Positions 30,402 to 41,733 are shown, numbered from the stretch's first letter. The stretch: DNA of 64,000 nucleotides from Trichomonas vaginalis G3 (GCF_026262505.1 NC_067207.1:12678082-12742081); one strand, 5' to 3'. The notes: generated from the letters alone by a model not told the origin. A program made the numbers and translations.

Positions 30402-32153
30402 ATGATGGACAGGGATATGTCGGCAATGTCATTTCAAACTTTTCAGAAAGATCCTCTTTCTGTATCACGAGAAAGGGATCTTGCCAACGGAGTTTTCAAG
30501 TCATCTGTTGATGTTGATCGCTCTATGTGGCGTGAAACAGTTTTAAATCGAAACCCTGAGATAAAAAGATTACGCGAAACCGTCAATCCTCTTCAGCGAG
30601 CCATTGCATTTTCCAGACAATATCTTCCAGATAATCGTTTTGTTGATCCAAATGTATTAATTTCTCTCATCAGTCAGCATCTTAGAACTCTCGGTTTAGT
30701 TGAAACGCATTCTTCTCTTCACAAAGAATGGGAGCATCAAGTCAGTACTCCTCATTTACAAGAATCTGCCTTAGCACTTCTTGCCCAACGTGCGATTCAA
30801 AGATCCGAGAAGTTTTGGGAGCTTACAGTTCCATCATGTCATAATGTACCAGGTTTAAAGCAAACACAAGCAGCTCTTGCTTCAGTTGTTTCAACCACGA
30901 TCGGATCCACTCCGAAATTGCTCGAAGATACATCTCCTCTCTCCCAAGAGAAAGAGGGTGATGAAAACTTCATCAAATACGAAAACGGCTTCCCTGTTGA
31001 AGCTTCTCTTAACCAACTTATCTATTATTCCACATCTCGTAAGGATAGATACGCCGAGCTCATGAATGCCATGTGCTTGACAATTAACTCATACAGCTCC
31101 AACAAAGTCTTCTTAAAAAAAATATGCGAAAGAACTTTGCAATGTAATGACCAAATGAGTGTTGTCCCATGCATGAAACTCATTTCTGTATGGATTAATG
31201 GTGCAGGCAAAGATCTTGAGCCCGAAATTCTTGAAAAAATTAATCTATTCTTCGAAGAACACGTACGTCCCAGATTTCCAACCATCAACATTACATCTAT
31301 TCGTGAGATCAAGAAAACAAACCACCTCCGAGACGGCAAAACCATTCCTGTCGAGCTCGGAAATATCCAAGGTTTATGGAACGACAACTTCGACATCATT
31401 GACCTTCCAGCGTCAGAGCTTGCCCGTCAACTTACAGTTTGGAGCTACACCCGCTACTACGCGATTCAAAGAACAGAACTTCTTGACTGCGCTTGGGAAA
31501 AGCCACGTCTTAAACACAGGGCTCCGAACGTTGTAGCCCTTACAACCCACTTCAACCTTGTTTCTCAGTGGGCAGCAAGCAAAATCATCGAGTCTAACCT
31601 CACAAAGAAGAGGTTGGACACTTTAAGTTATTTCATCAACGTATTGAACATACTTTACGATACAAAGAACTACTTAGACGCTATGGCTATCCTTGGTGGC
31701 CTCGACCATAACGCCCTCTACAGAATGAAGGTCCATTTCTCACTTCTTCCGCAAAGTGATCGCGATACTTTGGAAAAAATACGCGATAAGTTCTCTCCTG
31801 ACAAACAGTTCGCCAAATTGAGATCATTATTCGATGAGGCCATTGAAAATAAGGAGCCTGCACTGCCATACATCGGTGTTCTCCTTTCCGACCTTTTCAA
31901 ATTTGATGATGCAACACAACCTTTCATCAACGGACTCATCAATGTCAGGAAAGTCATGAAGGTATACTCAATGATCTACAAGATCGAGTGTTTCTCCAAT
32001 TACAAATACATGTATCTGCCAATCGACCAAGTTCAGGAGAAATTGAGCAAATTCGAACCAATAGATGAGGATAAGTTACTCAACAGATCATTCGAGGTAG
32101 AGCCAGAAAGCGCTCAGACAGAACTCGACCTTTTGAACCAGAACAATAAGTAG
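30402..32153 (+). CDS. Ras guanine-nucleotide exchange factor with LisH motif
   Basis: The ATG at 30402 (MMDRDMSAMSF) is chosen because the preceding 25 codons are AT-rich and a TCATA initiator-like site lies about 14 nt before it; the protein is then 583 residues. Near residues 84-112 is a LisH-like dimerisation motif (ISLISQHLRTLGLVETHSSL). About 210-275 resembles the RasGEF N-terminal helical module. About 333-560 is the Cdc25-type catalytic domain: LPASELARQLTVWSY, LDCAWEKPRLKHRAPNVVAL, FNLVSQWAASKI and LGGLDHNALYRMK. The family opens Ras-like GTPases to exchange GDP for GTP at membranes. A LisH module in front of a RasGEF is uncommon outside protists. Confidence 0.85.
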   Translation: MMDRDMSAMSFQTFQKDPLSVSRERDLANGVFKSSVDVDRSMWRETVLNRNPEIKRLRETVNPLQRAIAFSRQYLPDNRFVDPNVLISLISQHLRTLGLVETHSSLHKEWEHQVSTPHLQESALALLAQRAIQRSEKFWELTVPSCHNVPGLKQTQAALASVVSTTIGSTPKLLEDTSPLSQEKEGDENFIKYENGFPVEASLNQLIYYSTSRKDRYAELMNAMCLTINSYSSNKVFLKKICERTLQCNDQMSVVPCMKLISVWINGAGKDLEPEILEKINLFFEEHVRPRFPTINITSIREIKKTNHLRDGKTIPVELGNIQGLWNDNFDIIDLPASELARQLTVWSYTRYYAIQRTELLDCAWEKPRLKHRAPNVVALTTHFNLVSQWAASKIIESNLTKKRLDTLSYFINVLNILYDTKNYLDAMAILGGLDHNALYRMKVHFSLLPQSDRDTLEKIRDKFSPDKQFAKLRSLFDEAIENKEPALPYIGVLLSDLFKFDDATQPFINGLINVRKVMKVYSMIYKIECFSNYKYMYLPIDQVQEKLSKFEPIDEDKLLNRSFEVEPESAQTELDLLNQNNK

Positions 32154-32970
32154 AAATAACTTATTGTCGATCAAATCGATCAGTTCATGGCGTAGAATCT
32201 TATTTTTGGTTAATTAATTTTGTAACTCTTTAGGTTTTTTCTGTTTTATTAAAATTTCGAAAACAAATATATATTTTTTACTATTATCTATTAAGTAATT
32301 CCAAATTGAATTATATTATGTTTGATTGCTCTATAAAATTAACTTCTATTGATCAATTGGAGATCGAAATAATCATAATAATATTATATTGCTTAGGTTT
32401 GTATTGGGAATTTAATTTTTAGTGGATGTTAAGTGCAATGTTCTTACTGTCTTAGTAAAATTCAAAACCTTATATATTGATTACAATTCTTTTAGTATAT
32501 AATAGTGCAATTTCTGAAAAACTGCCTTACTATGAACAAGCATTATGAGGTTAAGATCATATATGCATAGAAGCTATGTTTCATTCAGAATATTGATTCT
32601 TTACATATTTTATCAAGAAAATATATGATTATAATGCACTTGTATAATATTTTCATATATTTAATGTGATATTACATGACCGCAGGTGACATTTCAGCTG
32701 AAAAGAATACGATTAGGAAATTAATGCAGATTTTATGTGTGCACACAGTACAGTATCAAAAAATCTCATTTAAACTTAAATGATAAAGTAAGGAATTTTC
32801 AATAAACGAAATTCACTTCATCTTGCTTGAATAAAGATAAAAAAGCATGAAATACATGATCTACATAAAGTGAGAAATGTTATTTTAAAGTAATGTTGTT
32901 TTTACTATTGGTGTGAAGCACCGGTATGACATGTTGAAAAATTTCAATAATATTTTTTTTGGGAGAAAAA
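32154..32970. other. Intergenic, nothing recognised
   Basis: This is AT-rich spacer between RasGEF and the TKL kinase. There are no repeats with partners in the window. Confidence 0.4.
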
Positions 32971-35862
32971 ATGGGGAAACATAAGAAAAGTTTAAGCTTG
33001 GAAAGAAAATTCTGGAGTGAAGAGTTAGTAAAAGCATACGAGCAAGTTGATCAATCGCTTTCTCAAGTATCATGTTACGAAAATCAACTTCAAATTATAT
33101 CTTTACAAATGTACGATTTTTTAGATAGATTTCTCAAATCAGACCCCGAAAAACCTCTCACTAGGCTTCAAGCCGAGAAAATTGTCGATTATATTCAGTC
33201 ATGTTCAGAACTTGCGAACTTTTGCCAAAAATTAACAGCTGGAAAATGGCTTGGCGTATTCCTCTCAGAACCAACGCACTCATCGGTCAATGTGTTTTCA
33301 AAACTATGGGCTGATTGGGCTTCTTGTGCCAATTGTTTCATGTTTCCTTCTTTTGAATTCATCGAATCACTTTACTACGGCTTTTCTCAAGATCTCATTA
33401 GTATACACACAGCACTGATCGGCATTGCGCCTGGAATTTCTACAAGATTTAAAGGAGCTTTAGTCAAACGAATGATAGAAATAGAAGCGTGCATTGGAAC
33501 ATCAGACTTAGATCGTAACAGAACAAGCCCATACATTTTAAAGCATCAAGACTGGCAGATTATCAAAGAAAATATCGGATTGGGCGGATACGCTACAGTA
33601 CACCTCGCAAAGATGAGATCTACCGGCGAAATGGTGGCTGTCAAAGAGCTTAAAGCAGTCCAGCTCAATCAAACCCGCGTTATCTACTTAAAACGTGAAA
33701 TCGACGCTTTAATGCGACTTTCCCACCCAAATGTCATTAAATTGATCGGCGTAACCGTTACTCCTCCATTTTGTATCGTTACTACATACGTTCCGAACGG
33801 TTGTTTGATTGATTTAATTAATGGAAAAAGTATCAACCCTAGATGTACTCCAATCTTCAGAATGAGGATCGCTTTGGATACAGCGAGAGCTCTAGAATAC
33901 ATCCACAGCATCGGATTGATACACAGAGATCTAAAACCTCCAAATATTCTTCTTGATAATAATGATCGTGCTATCGTCTGCGATTTCGGTCTCGCACGTA
34001 TCGTATCTTCAATGATGTCATGCGAAATAGGCACTACACAGTGGTGCGCCCCTGAATTGTTGACATCTGGAAATGATTATAATCAATCTGTTGATGTTTA
34101 TGCGTATGGTATCATGCTTTGGGAATTACTTACACAGAAGATACCGTTTAAGGGTCTAAAATGCATCCAAATCTGCGAATGCGTTCTGAAATACGCAGAA
34201 AGACCAGAGATACCAGAAGATTGTCCCGAAATGTTTGCTACTGTCATAAAGAGATGCTGGGCGCAACATCCTGAAGAGCGACCAACTTTCCAACAGATCC
34301 GTGAAGTATTTGAGAGAGGAGATGTCTTAATTCCGGGAACTGATAGGGACGAATACATGAGATTCGTAGAGCAAACACGTCCAGAGCATGAAAATGCAAT
34401 GAGAATGGCCGCATCGCAAAAATCAATTGTAGATATGGCTCTGGAAAGGATGAACAAGCTCAGTTCGTACGACCAGTTATGTATATCTGCTTTGGAAACA
34501 CTTTTATACTCAGGACAGCCACTGATGCCTCATATTAAGAAAATTGTTATCATGGCCGGTTTCAAAGAAGGCCAAGAACTCGCTAAACGTGCTATTACAA
34601 GCATTGTTAACGATTTGAACTCAAATGCAACTACTGTTGCCATTGAAATTCAGCCATTATTCGTAAATGATCCAGAATTTGTCATTTCGATGATTGCAAA
34701 GCTTCATGTTCGTATCAGAGATTTCCTAACAGTCCTCAAAGAGTACTTAAAGTTCGGTCAAAACCAAACTCCTCATATTGTTGACTTGTTAAGGTCATTT
34801 ATATCATTAGACTGCCTCGATTACATTTTCTCATGCTTGGATGACAGATACGTCCACATTATACTCACTCAATTCTATGCTCAGTACGGATGTGACAAAA
34901 ATCTTCCAAGAATTGCATTTACAAACATTGAATGTCTCTTCTACTCACTAAGGAAGCTTAAGATGAGTGGAGAGCTCCGTATGATTGATAAAGATAAAGA
35001 AGAACAGCTTGCTCAAGTTATGGAGATGCTTCCAGAAGGAACTTGGCCTCAGCATAACAATTTCCTTCTTATGGCGGATTGTATATTCCCCTGGATGCTC
35101 CGTTCCAATATTGGACAAGCTACAGCCGATATTATGTTAACTTGTGTAAAATACCAAGACACAATTGATTATTTGAAGACAGAAGAAGCTTACCAAGTTA
35201 TCATTAAGATGCTTTCTTCACAGAGACTGACAATTGTCCTTGCAGCTGTCGAGATATTGAAGGTTATTCAGCCCCCATCTAAATATCTCGTCCCAATTTT
35301 CAATGAAACCGTTTCTGCATACAAAATTCATAACAATGAAAAAATTTTCATTTCAATTATGCATATGATTAACACAAATATCAACACATTTGAGATCAAT
35401 GAGTTCTTCTATTGCTTCTTAAGTAATTTAGGAACCGACCAAAAAGAAAATTTGGAGTATCTCAAATTTATGTTGAAATCTAATGCAAAGAGGCATACTA
35501 TTACTTATACAGAGCCATTGAGTAAGAGGATTTCATCGAAATTGTCAAAATTAGATTTTAATTCTGCTGCAGCTCTTGGATGTCTACTTCAGCAGTTCAC
35601 TCCTAGATCGCAGGACTTAGCGTATGGTATTTGTTCGGCTCTTTCCTATCTTTACGGCAGCAAACCTCCATTTTCTGTCGCAATTCCGTTTTTGAACTTC
35701 ATCAAGGAGTCAATGGGAAAGGAAGGAGTGTTGGATAAGCTGGCGGCTGAAAGATTCTCTGTTTACCTTTACCATGTTCCTCTCCTTTATCCACAAGATC
35801 CAAGAGTTCCGGTGATTATTGAAGGATTCACTGAAGCTTACGAATCTTTGATAAAGGCCTAA
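32971..35862 (+). CDS. TKL-group protein kinase with C-terminal helical repeats
   Basis: This 963-residue protein uses ATG 32971; an in-frame TTG 12 nt upstream is rejected. Residues 1-185 are a helical N-terminal region. The kinase domain spans about 194-450: IGLGGYATVHLAKM (Gly loop), VAVKEL (catalytic Lys), IHRDLKPPNILLD (near 316), VCDFGLAR (near 335), GTTQWCAPELL and YAYGIMLWELLT, closing with RPTFQQIREVFE. These are classic tyrosine-kinase-like signatures with all catalytic residues present. The remaining 510 residues are Leu-rich helices resembling armadillo repeats. This N-helix/TKL/ARM layout is a recurrent trichomonad kinase design. Substrates are unknown. Confidence 0.9.
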   Translation: MGKHKKSLSLERKFWSEELVKAYEQVDQSLSQVSCYENQLQIISLQMYDFLDRFLKSDPEKPLTRLQAEKIVDYIQSCSELANFCQKLTAGKWLGVFLSEPTHSSVNVFSKLWADWASCANCFMFPSFEFIESLYYGFSQDLISIHTALIGIAPGISTRFKGALVKRMIEIEACIGTSDLDRNRTSPYILKHQDWQIIKENIGLGGYATVHLAKMRSTGEMVAVKELKAVQLNQTRVIYLKREIDALMRLSHPNVIKLIGVTVTPPFCIVTTYVPNGCLIDLINGKSINPRCTPIFRMRIALDTARALEYIHSIGLIHRDLKPPNILLDNNDRAIVCDFGLARIVSSMMSCEIGTTQWCAPELLTSGNDYNQSVDVYAYGIMLWELLTQKIPFKGLKCIQICECVLKYAERPEIPEDCPEMFATVIKRCWAQHPEERPTFQQIREVFERGDVLIPGTDRDEYMRFVEQTRPEHENAMRMAASQKSIVDMALERMNKLSSYDQLCISALETLLYSGQPLMPHIKKIVIMAGFKEGQELAKRAITSIVNDLNSNATTVAIEIQPLFVNDPEFVISMIAKLHVRIRDFLTVLKEYLKFGQNQTPHIVDLLRSFISLDCLDYIFSCLDDRYVHIILTQFYAQYGCDKNLPRIAFTNIECLFYSLRKLKMSGELRMIDKDKEEQLAQVMEMLPEGTWPQHNNFLLMADCIFPWMLRSNIGQATADIMLTCVKYQDTIDYLKTEEAYQVIIKMLSSQRLTIVLAAVEILKVIQPPSKYLVPIFNETVSAYKIHNNEKIFISIMHMINTNINTFEINEFFYCFLSNLGTDQKENLEYLKFMLKSNAKRHTITYTEPLSKRISSKLSKLDFNSAAALGCLLQQFTPRSQDLAYGICSALSYLYGSKPPFSVAIPFLNFIKESMGKEGVLDKLAAERFSVYLYHVPLLYPQDPRVPVIIEGFTEAYESLIKA

Positions 35863-36145
35863 ATGTTATTTTATGTTGTTTTTTTCTATTCTTAAATCGA
35901 TTTATTTTTAATCAAAAAAAAATCATTGGTACTTTGTATGTAATAAAACATATTTAAATCTTAAGGATGTCCGCAGATGTCTCTCAAAATTTGATCGAAT
36001 TGAAAGGTTGATATGTGAATATCATCATATAAAAAAAAGGAGATTGCTATAACTCATTAAATATGTGATGGTGGTGCATTATCACTAATCTTGAAATGAT
36101 TGTTTAAAAAAATTGAGGCTTTGATTATCATTATTACCCTATTTT
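35863..36145. other. Intergenic, nothing recognised
   Basis: This is AT-rich spacer downstream of the TKL kinase and upstream of the inverted-repeat element that begins at 36146. Confidence 0.4.
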
Positions 36146-37512
36146 TACCCTCTATTTCCAGGAATTACTGTCACTTTTTTCCACTTTCTAAAAAAGCTTC
36201 TATATCTCGACATATATAGACATTTTCGAAGCATTTTAAAAGAGAATATGATAGAAAAGATGTTGAATTTTATGATTTTGTACTTTATATGGAAATATGA
36301 GATATGAGATTTAATATGATTTGATTGCAAGTTGAAATTTTTGATTTTTATAATATAGCATTTTTATGATATAAAGAGTGTTTTTATGATAAAATTTTTG
36401 CTCAAAAACAAAAATTTTGGTAAAACGGTAATTCCTGGCTGACGTTAAAATATGCTTTGTTCTCCACTAAAAATAGTATTTAATGATATAAAAATCAATT
36501 ATTTTGAGTATTCATAGACTTTTTTGTTGAAACTTCGAACGCATGAAAACTACTATTAGAATAGATTAAATTGAAAATAAACAGCGGAAACAAATTCAGC
36601 ACATTTTATATGATTTGGTGCTGTGACAAAAGTATATCATTCACACTCAAAGGAAAATCTGATTATCCCAATAAAATAGAAATAAATCAATAAAAAGTAT
36701 AATAGATACATTCTATTTGGATGATGATACTATATCATTTATCAAATTTTGAAAATATTTATTTTTCACGAATTCGAACCGAAACAAGACCTCGAACTCG
36801 TCAAAATTTTAAAAAATGAATATTTATCAAAATAAATGCAGGATTTGTTGATTACATCATTAATACTCCATTCTTTTAGTAAATACATGTGCATTAGCCT
36901 TTTCCTTGCAAAAGATTGAATTAGATTTTTCAATTTATTCGGATTAAAATATAATTTTCGTTTATCCATATCTATGTAAATACATTAAACATCATAACAC
37001 TTTGAAATACTATTGTTTTAGTAATCAATTTCTTATCCTTATCATTTCTACAATTGGGATTATTCACTTCATAATACAAAAGTTCTAAAAATGTCAAAAA
37101 GTATTCATTTTAGGAATAAAAGACTTAATTTAAATTTAATATAAATATTCTTATATCTATACAAACAAATTGTGAGAGCATTCAGGTGGCCCCATAAGTA
37201 ATAACATATCAGTATTTTGATATGATACCTCATATATAAGGTTTGATTAGAAAGTTGAAATTAGCTTTTTCAATTTTTCATCAGTGAAAATGTTTGATAC
37301 CTCATACCTATTAAAATAGCCTAATTTCAGTCCCATCCCTCTTGTATTCGTTGAGATAAGGAGATTTGAAATTATGCAATTTCGACGCCGTTACCCTCTC
37401 CATTTGCCACAAAAATGTAAGGGATATATAACACTTCTGTATAAATTAATATTTTATTGTTATTTTTTTAAAATAATACTTCAATCATGCTAAAATTGAA
37501 TTTTTTTTTTGA

Positions 37513-37585
37513 TGCAAAAAAGAGTCGATACGAAAAGCAGACTTTTTTTTGTACCCCCTCTCAATTTTTTTTCCAGTTTTCGTAC
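37513..37585. repeat. Left inner inverted repeat
   Basis: It is about 70 bp with a CGAAAAGCAGACTTTTTTTT stretch and CCAGTTTTCGTAC, and is the reverse complement of 40437-40504 with a few mismatches and one indel. Confidence 0.75.
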
Positions 37586-38188
37586 TTTTTTACAGAGCAT
37601 AGTATTTGATGTCCAATGTTTGCCTATGATCAGAACTCATCTTTCTCCTGTTCATATTTCAATCTCTGGTCTAGACATATATCACATCAAATATCATATT
37701 TGATTATTCACAATTGTTTAAAAGATTTTACACGCACAAGCATAATGTTTTGTGCAAAGTACAATTTCAATGTGTTAATCTATAAAACTTGATTTTTATT
37801 GCATATGCAATTAGGCATCTTTTTTAAAATAGAGTTTTGAAGATAAGCATATATGAGAATGATATGTACTTGTTATTGTAAGAACAATTAATGTTATAAA
37901 TTTATTCAATTATTATAGATAATGAAATAAATATTTTATTATATAAAAAAGAGTGTTTATTCATTATAAATAGAGTTCTGTTAAGCAAATATTTTATTTG
38001 TAACGGGTAAACTATAAATTTGCATGTTTGAATTATTGAGATCAAATATTCGCATGCAATCAATAAATTTGCTGCAAAATTATAATCTCAAGCATGTACT
38101 ATTTTGAAACAATAAAGCATCAGAGAGCCTTTTCACTATGATCTTTCAGAAAATGAAAGAACATAGAAAAACTGCCCTTTATAAAGAT

Positions 38189-39180
38189 GCTATGACCTCA
38201 ACAAGGGTCAGAGCCTGTATCTGTATGTCCTTCAGGGCCGAGATAAGAGGATATCGTCAATGATGTTGGCGATCTCCCTCAAACTCGGCCCTGAGGATTA
38301 GTATTGCAGGCTCTGACACATGTTGAGGTCAGAAATTCGGGTTTGCTGTTTTCCAGGGTCGGATTCCTCTCCTGTCGCCCTAGATCAGGACGACATTTGG
38401 GAAATCCGGCCCTGAGGACTGTAAGTGAGGCCCTGAACCTTTGCTGAGGCCAGAGCTTAGTATTTGTTGCTTCTCAGAGCCGAGTTCCGCTGAGAAGTGT
38501 CCGTGATCTGAACAATCTCAGGGAACTAGGCTCTGAGGACTGTAAGCGAAGCCCTGGTCTCTGCTGATGCCAGGGCCTGTATTTTGAAATCCTTCAGGAC
38601 CGATATGAGAGGAGATCGCCAATAATGTGGATGATCTCCCTCAAAATCGGCCCTGAGGATTGATCTTGCAGGCTCTGACCTTTACTGTGGCCAGAGCTTC
38701 GTTTGGTAAGTATTCCAGGGCCAGATTCCTCGCCTGCCGCCCGGGGTCAGAGCGGCATTTGGGAAAGCCGGCCCTGGGGACTGTAAGCAAAGCTCTGGCC
38801 TTTTCTGAGGCCAGAATCTGTGTATTTCTTTCTTTCAGGCCCGAATTTGAGGGAGATCGTCAATGATGTTGACTATCTCTCTCAAATTCGGGCCTGAGGA
38901 TTGTATTTGCAGGATCTGGCCACTGCTAAGGCCAGAGCTTCGTATGGGCACTCTCTTGGGACTGAATTCCTCTCCGGCCGCCCCGAATCAGGGCGGTCTT
39001 TGAGGAAACCAGCCCCAAGGATTGTTTGCGAAGCTCTGGCATTTCCTAAGACCAGAGCTTGTGAATTTCATTCAGAGCCAAGTTCCTCTCGGATCGAACC
39101 TAATGAGGAAGACCGTTGAGGAACTTGGCTCTGAGGAGATCAATTGTTTGCTCTGGCCTCGATGAAGGCAAGAGTTTTCA
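38189..39180. repeat. Hairpin array 2: eight 120-121 bp units, GC-rich
   Basis: Short hairpins of the form TCTGGCC-N8-GGCCAGA recur at 38189, 38310, 38430, 38551, 38672, 38792, 38913, 39033 and about 39150, a 120-121 bp period (117 for the last). Between each pair sits a larger hairpin such as TCAGGCCCGAATTTGAG / CTCAAATTCGGGCCTGA (38835-38897). Alternate centres are therefore about 60 bp apart. Large hairpins fall into three types in the order A-B-C-A-B-A-B-C. Arms differ between types but stay complementary within a unit. GC content is near half, far above the surroundings. Confidence 0.85.
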
Positions 39181-39539
39181 AGGGAATGTTTTGATGGGAT
39201 GAGTCTATTATCAGTAAGCTCGTCCCATCAAAACATTCATTTAAAAATTGAATGAATAATTATCGTATCTATTCAAAAATTAAAAATTTAAAGATGAATA
39301 AAATTATAATACATATGAAAGAGAAATAAATTACATTGAAATTGAATAAAAAATTCCCAAAAAAAATTCAAAAAACTGAAAATAAAAAGAAAAAATATAA
39401 AATTTGATAAGAAAAAACGATTTGAGTTAAAAAACGTTTCTACAAAACATGAATATTTATGATTTAGAATAAATTGTGAATAAAATTTACTAGTTTAAAG
39501 AAGAATGAGAAAATTAAATTATATTGAAAAGAAGATACT

Positions 39540-40016
39540 TTAGAAAGGAGTTTACGATTGCAATATTATATGGTATAACATTGTACTCGTAACCTCCTTT
39601 CGATAATCTAATTTCTAAAGCAACATTGAGATATGAAAAAAATTAACTTTCTTCGAAAGGGGTTTATAATTGCAATATAATATGACATTATATCGCAAAT
39701 GTAAACTCCTTTCGGTAATCAAATGTCTAATGTCACATTGCGGAACAAAAGTGAGAGATTCTCCCGATCTGAGTACGTAATTGCAGGATGCCATTGCAAG
39801 ACCCTGCAAATATGTACTCAGATCGGAAACTTTGTTCCCAATGTCACATTGCGGAACAAAAGTGAGAGATTCTCCCGATCTGAGTACGTAATTGCAGGAT
39901 GCCATTGCAAGACCCTGCAAATATGTACTCAGATCGGAAACTTTGTTCCCAATGTCACATTGCGGAACAAAAATGAGAGATTCTCCCGATCTGAGTACGT
40001 AATTGCAAGAACATAG
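39540..40016. repeat. Hairpin array 3: tandem 111-bp units
   Basis: A 111-bp unit starting TGTCACATTGCGGAAC is present at 39731, 39842 and (partial) 39953, nearly identical. Each holds a large hairpin (CCGATCTGAGTAC ... GTACTCAGATCGG, 39764-39826) and a small one across the unit joint (GTTCCCAATG / CATTGCGGAAC, 39834-39857). Two diverged units with GAAAGGAGTTTAC-type arms precede it (about 39544-39720). Because 111 is a multiple of three, frames are open on both strands; these are not treated as genes. Confidence 0.8.
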
Positions 40017-40436
40017 AGATATAGTATGCAACAAATGCTTTTATCAACTTATTTACACTCATATAATTATATTCATCCTTCAATCTTGATTATATTTCAT
40101 ATTTCTGAGCAAACATAGAGCCTCAACTCATAATTATAAAGACTACCAATTGTAACCATATAAAAACACAATTTTTTAAAAGTTATTATTATTCAACTTC
40201 CTGTGATACGGTATTTTGATTACATTTCTTAAATTTTTGTAAAACAAGCATAGATCTATCATGAGCAATCATATGATAGTAAATATATTGCTTCCATGCT
40301 AAATTCAATTGAGATTATCTTGACATTAAACTTAGAATCCTCTCAAATTCAAGGAGATAATCACAATACAGCTATATTTTAATGCTGCAGTATAGCGAAA
40401 GCTCTCAGATTATTATACACTACTAATACCATATGA

Positions 40437-40504
40437 GTACGAAAACTGGAAAAAAAATTGAGAGGGTGTACGAAAAAAAAGTCTGCTTTTCATATAGTTT
40501 CTGC
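40437..40504. repeat. Right inner inverted repeat
   Basis: Partner of 37513-37585. It begins GTACGAAAACTGG and is followed within 20 bp by the right copy of the outer 23-bp repeat. Confidence 0.75.
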
Positions 40505-40545
40505 AAAAAATAACCTTAAATGGTAATTCCTGGAAATAGAGGGTA

Positions 40546-41733
40546 TTTACTTAATTTTAACTGAAATTCCTTTCCTATCATCAATGAATTATCAGTCGCT
40601 TGATTTAATTGTGTTGATTTGATATTATCGGTGAAGGTATCAATTTATCAGTATATATATATATATATTCGAAAGAAATTGATGCTTAAGATGCGATGAT
40701 AAAGTTGGTATAATTATATCACTAAATAATGATTTATCTTTTTAATAAATATCATGAATTTGTCATGTAGTGTTCGGTTAACCTTTAAGCATGATAAGAA
40801 CCGTTAAGAATGATCTGTGTTAAGCCTTTGTCACCCAATATATGAGCGTTTAGGCATATATTATTCCTTACTAACATTTATTTAAATTTTTAAAAAATGA
40901 TTTTAAATGACTTTGTGATGATTTTCATTTCAAACCTAATGCAAACAAAGAACTATAAGATAAAATAAAAGTAGACGTATTATTTATTAAATGGAAATAA
41001 TAATACACCAAAAGAATTTTATCATTTATGGAAAAATATAATAAAAATATGAATAAATAGTATAACAAGCTATTGTGTATACATTATTCTATTGAAATAT
41101 GTATAAAATGTAAATTGGAAGTTAAAATAAAAAATTCAATTTAAAATGTAATGAAAATTATTACTATAATCATGAAAACTGCAATAAAAATATTTGTTAT
41201 GCACAAAAATATATGATTAATGAAAATATAATTAAAAAATGAATTTTAAAATATAAAATTTCAACTGAAGTTACTTATTAGTATATTTTATGATGTTAAA
41301 AGAAGACTTTGTACATGTATCATTAAAATAATATTTTAAAAAAAATACCAAAAAGCGATTTGAGGAAAAATATTGATGGAGAAAATTTCTATAGAAACGC
41401 TAGATAGTCAATTTCAATTTGAATTCATTCAATTTTCAGAGAGTATATTCAATTTTTGAACATCATTTATAACGGTATAAAAATTATAAAATCAAAAGGA
41501 TATATTGAGTTTATGATTATTTTTTGTGACAATTTAAGCAACCATTTTATAATTTGAAATTTTAAAATTTATGATAATTAAGCTTGTGTATGTGAATTGA
41601 TCTCTTTTAAACGTGCGATCGATTTTAAAAGATTGAAAAAAGATAATTTTCTGTGAACCTATTCAAAAATTCTAATAAAAAATTTTTATGTTGAATATTT
41701 GAGTTTAGAAAATCAATCAGTTCATTTCTCGTG
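40546..41733. other. AT-rich intergenic region
   Basis: This is very AT-rich, with a short TA run near 40649-40668. No supported gene. TTCATTTC about 15 nt before 41734 is a likely initiator for the next gene. Confidence 0.4.

Larger units (their letters stand above)
36146..40545. mobile_element. Composite inverted-repeat-bounded element containing hairpin arrays 2 and 3
   Basis: A perfect 23-bp segment at 36146-36168 (core CTATTTCCAGGAATTAC) recurs inverted at 40523-40545. Part of it (GGTAATTCCTGG) recurs again at about 36427. Just inside, a second inverted pair of about 70 bp (37513-37585 and 40437-40504, core CCAGTTTTCGTAC) frames the two hairpin arrays. On the right the two pairs are adjacent; on the left they are 1.35 kb apart, so at least two insertion events are likely. 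No coding region is supported and no clean target duplication was found. Confidence 0.55.

Noticed and set aside
38660-39119. Two frames of about 70 codons in array 2
   Set aside because: They follow the 120-bp repeat period (a multiple of three) and translate to repeat-derived sequence.
38189-40016. CRISPR array
   Set aside because: Units are self-complementary over their whole length with no constant short repeat and unique spacers, no cas genes, and the genome is eukaryotic.
39615-40034. Repetitive 139- and 97-codon frames on opposite strands in array 3
   Set aside because: They are a by-product of the 111-bp period; the same 37-residue block is repeated and both strands are open.
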